A DNA stretch of 9,529 nucleotides, taken from NCBI GenBank assembly GCA_031550205.1, contig JAVBOV010000079.1:1-9529 (forward strand), written 5' to 3'. A program made the position numbers and the translations under genes. The notes beneath the pieces were generated by a model. That model was not told where the DNA came from, made no database searches, and saw only the letters and a list, made by a program, of their open reading frames with translations. Of this stretch, positions 5,380 through 9,529 are shown in pieces; positions within the stretch are counted from its first letter, which is position 1, and each line of letters starts with the position of its first letter. This DNA comes from JAVBOV01 sp031550205 (GTDB lineage Bacteria; Pseudomonadota; Alphaproteobacteria; RF32; CAG-239).

Positions 5380-6723
5380 TTATTTCTTGTTTTTCTCCAT
5401 CATTTTTTCAAGCCAGTGGATGTTGTATTGGCCGTCGATGAATTCAGACTGAGAAATGATTTTTTGCTGCAGCGGAATGGTGGTTTTGATGCCGCCGATA
5501 ACAAATTCTTCCAAAGCGCGGCGCAGTTTCATTAAACAAGCGTTGCGGGTTTTGCCATGCACAATCAGCTTGGCAATCATGCTGTCGTAATACGGCGGAA
5601 TGGAATAACCGGAATATATGCCGGAATCTACCCTGACGCCAAGGCCGCCGGGGGCGTGCCACTCGGTGATTTTGCCGGGGCAGGGGGCAAAGGTTTCAGG
5701 GTCTTCGGCATTAATGCGGCATTCAATGGCATGACCGGAGAAAGTGATGTCTTTCTGGCTATAGCCCAGGGTTGCGCCGGAGGCAATGCGAATTTGCTCG
5801 CGGACAATGTCGATGCCGGTTACGGCTTCAGTCACCGGGTGTTCAACCTGAAGGCGGGTGTTCATTTCAATGAAATAAAACTTGCCGTCTTCATATAAGA
5901 ACTCAATGGTGCCGGCGTTATAATAACCCAGGTTTTCCATGGCTTTGCGGGCGGTCTCACCGATTTGCTCACGAGCTTCAGGGTTTAAGGCCGGGCTGGG
6001 ACATTCTTCCAGAACTTTTTGGTGGTTACGCTGCAAAGAGCAGTCGCGCTCGCCAAGGTGCACAGCGTGGCCGTGTTTGTCTGCCAAAATCTGAATTTCA
6101 ATATGGCGCGGGTTTTGGAGATATTTTTCCATATATACCACGTCGCTTGAAAAAGCGGCTTTGGCTTCAGCCTTGGCCATTTGATAAGCTTCTTTCATTT
6201 CAGCGTCGTTAAAAGCAGTTTTCATGCCTTTGCCGCCGCCGCCGTCTTTGGCTTTGACAATGACGGGATAACCGATTTCATTTGCGCATTTAACGGCATG
6301 TTCAACGCTTTCAAGCGCTCCCGAACCGGGGACAACCGGCAGGCCGGCCTTGATGGCGGCGCTGCGGGCAGAGATTTTGTCGCCCATAATGCGCATTTGC
6401 TCGGCAGAAGGGCCAATGAAGGTGATGCCGTGAGCTTCAACCATTTCGGCAAAGTCGGCATTTTCAGACAAGAAGCCGAAACCGGGGTGAATGGCATCTG
6501 CGCCGGTGACATGGGCGGCTGAGATGATGGCGGATTTGTTAAGATATGACTCGGATGAGCGAGCCGGTCCGATACAAACCGCTTCATCGGCCAGGCGGAC
6601 ATGCATGGCATCGGAATCGGCTTCGGAGTGAACGGCAACGGTTTTAATGCCCATTTCACGGCAGGCGCGATGTATCCTTAGTGCAATCTCACCGCGGTTG
6701 GCAATTAATATTTTTTCAAACAT
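5380..6723 (-). CDS. accC: Biotin carboxylase subunit of acetyl-CoA carboxylase
   Basis: This 447-residue enzyme uses ATP and bicarbonate to carboxylate the biotin carried by AccB, the first half-reaction of acetyl-CoA carboxylase, in the cytosol. Length matches the E. coli enzyme (449). Landmarks appear in order: N-terminal IANRGEIA (7-14), HPGFGFLSEN (79-88), GDK with the ATP lysine K116, K158, the glycine-rich ATP lid GGGGKGM (161-167), MEKYL (198-202), HLGERDCSLQRNHQK (222-236), the metal and catalytic block EMNTRLQVEHPVTE (286-299) and ECRINAE with the bicarbonate arginine R336. All catalytic residues appear intact, so it should be active. It starts 18 bp after the accB stop, with AAAAGG seven bases upstream of the ATG, forming an accB-accC operon. 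accA and accD are not in the window. Confidence 0.98.
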   Translation of the reverse strand: MFEKILIANRGEIALRIHRACREMGIKTVAVHSEADSDAMHVRLADEAVCIGPARSSESYLNKSAIISAAHVTGADAIHPGFGFLSENADFAEMVEAHGITFIGPSAEQMRIMGDKISARSAAIKAGLPVVPGSGALESVEHAVKCANEIGYPVIVKAKDGGGGKGMKTAFNDAEMKEAYQMAKAEAKAAFSSDVVYMEKYLQNPRHIEIQILADKHGHAVHLGERDCSLQRNHQKVLEECPSPALNPEAREQIGETARKAMENLGYYNAGTIEFLYEDGKFYFIEMNTRLQVEHPVTEAVTGIDIVREQIRIASGATLGYSQKDITFSGHAIECRINAEDPETFAPCPGKITEWHAPGGLGVRVDSGIYSGYSIPPYYDSMIAKLIVHGKTRNACLMKLRRALEEFVIGGIKTTIPLQQKIISQSEFIDGQYNIHWLEKMMEKNKK

Positions 6724-6741
6724 GAAATAACCTTTTAGAAT

Positions 6742-7218
6742 TTATTCAATAATCATCAGCGGTTCGCCGTATTCGGCAGGGGCGCCGGTTTCAACCAAGA
6801 TTTTGGTAACTTTGCCGGATTTATGGGCTTTAACCGGGTTGAAGGTCTTCATGGCCTCAATCAGGCAAATTGTGGAGCCGGCAGAAATAGAATCGCCGAC
6901 TTTAACATATGGGGCAGAGCTTGGATCCGGAGAAAGATAGATTACGCCAACCATTGGAGATTTTACCGCGTTGGGGTCTTTGGCATGGTCTTCAGCCTTG
7001 ACAGGTTCGGCAGCCGGAGCCGGAGCGGCGGCTTGAGCTGCAGGAGCAGCATGAGCAACGGGCTGAGGCATTGGCGTATATACGGTTGCGCTGGCGGTGG
7101 AAAAATCTCTGGTCAGGCAAATTCTGCAGCCTTCATCTTCATATTCTAATTCGGTTAAATTGCTTTTTTCAAGAATTTCAGCCATTTTGCTGATAACTTT
7201 TATGTCTGGAGTGGTCAT
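6742..7218 (-). CDS. accB: Biotin carboxyl carrier protein of acetyl-CoA carboxylase
   Basis: This 158-residue carrier holds the biotin that is carboxylated by AccC and then delivers the carboxyl group to acetyl-CoA at AccAD. The N-terminal domain (1-45) is followed by an Ala/Pro-rich flexible linker (50-82). The biotinyl domain (84-158) contains the thumb SPDPSSAPYVKVGD (96-109), characteristic of bacterial AccB, and the biotinylation site EAMKTFNP with K124. The residue two after the lysine is Phe rather than the more usual Met. The ATG at 7218 gives the normal length (E. coli 156). An in-frame TTG at 7248 would add ten unlikely residues. A weak GAGA ribosome binding site precedes the ATG. 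It is the first gene of accB-accC. Interspersed element copy 2 begins only 30 bp upstream, and no clear promoter fits between them. Confidence 0.97.
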   Translation of the reverse strand: MTTPDIKVISKMAEILEKSNLTELEYEDEGCRICLTRDFSTASATVYTPMPQPVAHAAPAAQAAAPAPAAEPVKAEDHAKDPNAVKSPMVGVIYLSPDPSSAPYVKVGDSISAGSTICLIEAMKTFNPVKAHKSGKVTKILVETGAPAEYGEPLMIIE

Positions 7219-7248
7219 GTATATCTCTTTTGTTGTGTAAAAAATCAA

Positions 7249-7496
7249 TAGACCTGTCTCTAAATTGTTTTTTCACCCCAACTGTGCGGTCGCTTCCGAT
7301 GCTCGAATTTCGGTGTCTAGGCTCAATACGGTTGCTGTCGCAACCTTTTTCGCCAAGACCATGCGAAGCTCTTGCAGATGAAAATGACAAGCAATTGTCA
7401 TTTTCCCTTAGCGAGTGTACTAAAGTGTACACTCCGCTCCTGCGCTTCAGGTCTCCCTTCATTTGGGCTGAAAAATTCAATTTTTAGCCAAGTCTA
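7249..7496. mobile_element. MITE-like interspersed element, copy 2 (248 bp)
   Basis: The ends TAGACCTGTCTC and CCAAGTCTA form an imperfect terminal inverted repeat. The outer blocks 7249-7308 and 7417-7496 align gaplessly to copy 1 at 2473-2618 (115/140 identical by hand). An extra ~102 bp in the middle carries a GGTTGC/GCAACC hairpin followed by five T (7330-7350) and an 11-bp hairpin GAAAATGACAA/TTGTCATTTTC (7380-7405). It fills most of the intergenic region between the divergent accB and flgE genes. No transposase is present, and the open frames on both strands are mirror artefacts of the element. Confidence 0.8.
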
Positions 7497-7545
7497 GTTA
7501 TGATTAGTACAACAGTTTTGAGAGGAAAACAATAGGAATGTGAAA

Positions 7546-7587
7546 GATTTTAGATTTTGGATTTTTGATTTTTGATTTTTGATGTTT
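7546..7587. repeat. Short GATTTTT heptamer run (6 units)
   Basis: In one 7-bp phase: GATTTTA, GATTTTG, then three GATTTTT, then GATGTTT. It is a third heptamer repeat, different in sequence from the GTCGGTA arrays. It lies 11 bp upstream of the sigma-54 type promoter, in the place where activator sites or bendable DNA would be expected. No function can be inferred from sequence alone. Confidence 0.75.
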
Positions 7588-7598
7588 TTTTGTTTAAA

Positions 7599-7615
7599 TG
7601 GCACGAAAATTGCAT
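7599..7615 (+). promoter_or_regulatory. Sigma-54 (RpoN) type promoter of flgE
   Basis: TGGCACGAAAATTGCAT matches the -24/-12 consensus TGGCACG-N4-TTGCW at every conserved base, with GG (7600-7601) and GC (7612-7613) correctly 12 bp apart. Transcription would start near 7625, leaving a ~28-nt leader with AAGGAG (7640-7645). Sigma-54 control of hook genes is established in Caulobacter and other polar flagellates. An enhancer-binding activator of the FlbD/NtrC type would be required; its site is not identified. Confidence 0.85.
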
Positions 7616-7653
7616 ATAAAACATAAATTTAGTATTTTTAAGGAGCTTTGGGT

Positions 7654-8883
7654 ATGGCTTTGCAGATATTTTTTCCTTCAATTTCCGGCATGGATGCGCA
7701 GTCGCATGCAATGCAGACGGTGAGTATGAACATTGCCAATATGCGCACGGTTGGTTATAAGAGTGCGGAGACAATGTTTTATACAATGCTTGGCTCAGAG
7801 CCGGTGGCTAAGGGCAATGCAGCCACAGGGCTTCCTTCTTCAAGGGTGGATATTCACGGCGTGGGCTATTATGACCGCACCGGCGTTACGCATCAGGGTG
7901 TGGTTTCAGCCACCGGAAACTATTATGACGTGGCGATTAACGGTACCGGAAACGGTTTCTTTGTGTTAAAAAACCAAGCGGGCGAGGTTTATTATACTCG
8001 TGCCGGTGATTTTAATACGCGTTCGGAAAACGGAATTCCGCATTTGGTGAGCAACGGCGGGCTATATCTGCAGGGGTTTAAGGCCAATGCATCCGGTGGT
8101 TTTGACAGCACCTTATCCAACGTTGCCATTGACTATCCGAACACGGTTCCCTCAACGCCGACAACAAGAATGGAAATTGTGGCAAATGTGCCGGCAACCG
8201 GAGTTGACACCAGCTCTTACGGTTTGCAGATATATGGGCCGAATAATGACGGCAGGGCGGCAACCATGCTGTTTACCAAGGCGGTAAGCCCGGTTGACAG
8301 CTGGGATGTTACTTTTTCAATTCAGGACGGAACAGTCACCGGCGGGCCGTTTCAGGTTAGGTTTGATACCGACGGAACGCTGATTTCTCCGGAGCATTTA
8401 AACATCGGGGTGACATGGAACGATGGTTCTTCCAATCCGGCGATTGATATTGATATTTCAAACATGACGCAATATACCGGCGGCAGCGGAATCGATTTTA
8501 TGGACCAGGACGGACATCCGAGCGGAACGTTTATGTATGGTTATATTGATAATGACGGCGTGGTTAAGGCCAAGTATTCAAACGGCGATACAAAAGATTA
8601 TGCCAAGCTGGCTTTGGTTTCTTTTACGGCGCCGGAAAACTTGACGCCGGTTTCAAACACAATGTTTGCATATAATACCATGGTGGGCGACAGCCATTAT
8701 CTTTTGGGTCCGGATACCGGATTGAAGGACATTTTATCGGCTCAGTCGGTTGAGCTTTCAACCTCTAATGTGGAAAAAGACTTTGCCAATATGGTTTTGA
8801 TTCAGCGCGCATACAGCCTTAATGCCAAATCTTTTACCACGGCAAACGAGATGACGGAAGTGGCGGTTAACTTAAAAACTTAG
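7654..8883 (+). CDS. flgE: Flagellar hook protein FlgE
   Basis: A 409-residue hook subunit, close to the E. coli length (402). It is exported by the flagellar type III system and polymerises into the curved joint between rod and filament. The N-terminal rod/hook motif is present (SGMDAQSHAMQTVSMNIANMRTVGYKS, 11-37, with NIAN in place of NNIAN). The FlgE core GVVSATGNYYDVAINGTGNGFF (82-103) and YYTRAGDF (113-120) follow, then a long variable outer domain and the C-terminal axial helix LSAQSVELSTSNVEKDFANMVLIQRAYSLNAKSFTTANEM (361-400). As in the family there is no cleaved signal peptide. ATG 7654 is eight bases after AAGGAG; an in-frame TTG at 7648 is too close. Size excludes FlgG and FlgF. 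It stands alone behind a sigma-54 type promoter, with no other flagellar gene recognised in the window. The heptamer array starts seven bases after its stop. Confidence 0.92.
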   Translation: MALQIFFPSISGMDAQSHAMQTVSMNIANMRTVGYKSAETMFYTMLGSEPVAKGNAATGLPSSRVDIHGVGYYDRTGVTHQGVVSATGNYYDVAINGTGNGFFVLKNQAGEVYYTRAGDFNTRSENGIPHLVSNGGLYLQGFKANASGGFDSTLSNVAIDYPNTVPSTPTTRMEIVANVPATGVDTSSYGLQIYGPNNDGRAATMLFTKAVSPVDSWDVTFSIQDGTVTGGPFQVRFDTDGTLISPEHLNIGVTWNDGSSNPAIDIDISNMTQYTGGSGIDFMDQDGHPSGTFMYGYIDNDGVVKAKYSNGDTKDYAKLALVSFTAPENLTPVSNTMFAYNTMVGDSHYLLGPDTGLKDILSAQSVELSTSNVEKDFANMVLIQRAYSLNAKSFTTANEMTEVAVNLKT

Positions 8884-8890
8884 AAAAGTG

Positions 8891-9037
8891 GTCGGTAGTC
8901 GGTAGTCGGTAGTCGGTAGTCAGTAGTCGGTAGTCGGTAGTCGGTAGTCGGTAGTCAGTAGTCAGTAGTCGGTAGTCAGTAGTCAGTAGTCAGTAGTCAG
9001 TAGTCAGTAGTCAGTAGTCAGTAGTCAGTAGTCGGTG
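8891..9037. repeat. Heptanucleotide tandem array 2 (GTCRGTA, 21 units)
   Basis: Twenty-one in-phase heptamers without a slip: 9 GTCGGTA, 11 GTCAGTA and a final GTCGGTG. The left part is mostly GTCGGTA and the right part mostly GTCAGTA, showing recent local expansion. It is the same family as array 1 but with A rather than T as the variant at unit position 4. It begins seven bases after the flgE stop and ends 13 bp before a terminator hairpin. Confidence 0.97.
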
Positions 9038-9050
9038 GTAGATTTATTTT

Positions 9051-9085
9051 TTTAGTCCCATTATCGATAGTGGGACTAAATTTTT
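9051..9085 (+). terminator. Hairpin terminator after flgE and array 2
   Basis: TTTAGTCCCA (9051-9060) pairs with TGGGACTAAA (9071-9080). The loop contains the palindrome TATCGATA, so the stem can be extended inward. It is followed by TTTTT on the plus strand and preceded by a T-run. If used by flgE, the whole heptamer array is transcribed in its 3' end. Confidence 0.75.
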
Positions 9086-9107
9086 ATTGGGAGATATTTA
9101 AAAAACG

Positions 9108-9135
9108 TTGACAAAAAGTGTGTTTTGTTTACAAT
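9108..9135 (+). promoter_or_regulatory. Strong sigma-70 type promoter
   Basis: A perfect TTGACA (9108-9113) and TACAAT (9130-9135, 5/6) are separated by 16 bp. Transcription would begin about 9142, giving a ~33-nt leader to the ATG at 9175. It is the best constitutive-type promoter in the window. Confidence 0.75.
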
Positions 9136-9145
9136 GTAGACAAAA
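9123..9145. promoter_or_regulatory. Inverted repeat over the -10: candidate operator
   Basis: TTTTGTTTAC (9123-9132) and GTAGACAAAA (9136-9145) are 10-bp arms with a 3-base centre and one T/G non-Watson-Crick position. The repeat covers the -10 hexamer and the start of transcription, the usual site for a dimeric repressor. The regulator family cannot be assigned. Confidence 0.5.
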
Positions 9146-9174
9146 TACGTTTTTTTATGGAAGGCGGCAGATAT

Positions 9175-9529
9175 ATGCAGCAGAAAAAAGGGTTTTCTTT
9201 TGATAAATATGCCAATGACAAAGATATTGTAATGGACGACATTTTGTTTGACTTTTTGCGCAAACAGCTTGGCAAGACTCTTCCGTATATTAAGGATTTT
9301 GCGGAAAGTTATATGCGCGTGTTTGCAGAAGCGGAAGACGATGGTGATTTATTGATTTTCAGAGGGCGCAACAAAGATGTTACAATTGCCATGGCAGATG
9401 ATGTGATGGGGTTGTCGGAGCTGAGCAGCAATGTTTTCAGCATGCCGCTTAGCGCTTATGAGCTTGATAGGAAGGAACTTGCGGAGAGTTATAAGGCGCC
9501 GGCGCTTTCTAAGGAAAATATGATGCTGA
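9175..9529 (+). CDS. Hypothetical protein, 3' end outside the window (118 codons seen)
   Basis: An open frame runs to the right edge without a stop. The product begins MQQKKGFSFDKYANDKDIVM and is acidic and soluble-looking. It contains FDFLRKQLGKTLPYIKDF, an FAEAEDDGDLLIF segment and GLSELSSNVFSMPLSAYELD. No signal peptide, membrane segment or known motif is seen, and I do not recognise the family. ATG 9175 is preferred over the in-frame ATG at 9157 because GGAAGG (9159-9164) lies ten bases upstream of it, while 9157 follows only a T-run. A strong promoter and a candidate operator lie directly upstream, so it probably opens a new transcription unit. Confidence 0.75.
   Translation, partial: MQQKKGFSFDKYANDKDIVMDDILFDFLRKQLGKTLPYIKDFAESYMRVFAEAEDDGDLLIFRGRNKDVTIAMADDVMGLSELSSNVFSMPLSAYELDRKELAESYKAPALSKENMML

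Noticed and set aside
5557..6522. Two 113-codon plus-strand frames inside accC, and similar ones opposite the aminotransferase
   Set aside because: They are antisense to highly conserved catalytic genes and have no family features. They are explained by codon bias of the true strand.
7178..7487. Open frames of 85-100 codons on both strands across element copy 2
   Set aside because: Both strands are open because the element is repeat DNA. The same peptide fragments (VRSLP, YTPLLR; SGVY, GSDRTV) appear from copy 1, which shows shared DNA rather than a conserved protein. Both lack ribosome binding sites.

Overview
The window looks like a chromosomal segment of a Gram-negative, flagellated bacterium, most likely an alphaproteobacterium. 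This is an inference from protein resemblance, not a database result. The recognisable genes are housekeeping or envelope genes: two Mla outer-membrane lipid-transport genes (mlaA, mlaC), accB-accC of fatty-acid synthesis, the flagellar hook gene flgE behind a sigma-54 type promoter, and a WbpE-like sugar-nucleotide aminotransferase. Two further genes, a 462-residue protein and a 3'-truncated one at the right edge, are not recognised. Starts are mostly ATG, with one GTG, preceded by AAGG-like ribosome binding sites.

Layout. 1-252 is an array of 36 heptamers (GTCGGTA, GTCGGTG, GTCTGTG), followed by a perfect 42-bp palindrome (288-329) and a bidirectional terminator (381-410). The aminotransferase (428-1567, minus) is divergent from mlaA-mlaC (1720-3314, plus). 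That pair ends at a strong terminator (3316-3347). 3348-3764 holds no convincing gene, only hairpin repeats. The unknown 462-aa gene (3765-5153) has no visible Shine-Dalgarno sequence. 5154-5379 carries a two-hairpin interspersed element, a terminator and a CCCTCTCCC hairpin between convergent genes. accB-accC (7218 down to 5380, minus) is a compact operon. The 435-bp accB/flgE intergenic region holds a second interspersed element, a short GATTTTT heptamer run and the sigma-54 type promoter. flgE (7654-8883) is followed at once by a second array of 21 heptamers (8891-9037), then a terminator, a sigma-70 type promoter with an overlapping inverted repeat, and the start of an unknown gene.

The main novelty is in the non-coding DNA. 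Two copies of one MITE-like element (2473-2618 and 7249-7496) have terminal inverted repeats beginning and ending in TA. The inner parts of their arms differ between copies yet remain complementary within each copy. Removing copy 1 on paper, leaving one TA, restores a TAATAA stop and a tight mlaA-mlaC junction. Copy 2 lies 30 bp from the accB start codon. Two separate arrays of the same heptamer family, each near a perfect hairpin, are the other conspicuous structure.

Functionally, mlaA/mlaC serve outer-membrane lipid asymmetry, accB/accC make malonyl-CoA for membrane lipids, the aminotransferase probably supplies an amino sugar for a surface glycan, and flgE builds the flagellar hook. Apart from mlaA-mlaC and accB-accC, neighbouring genes do not form a shared pathway. 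No CRISPR array, tRNA, rRNA, transposase or phage gene was seen.
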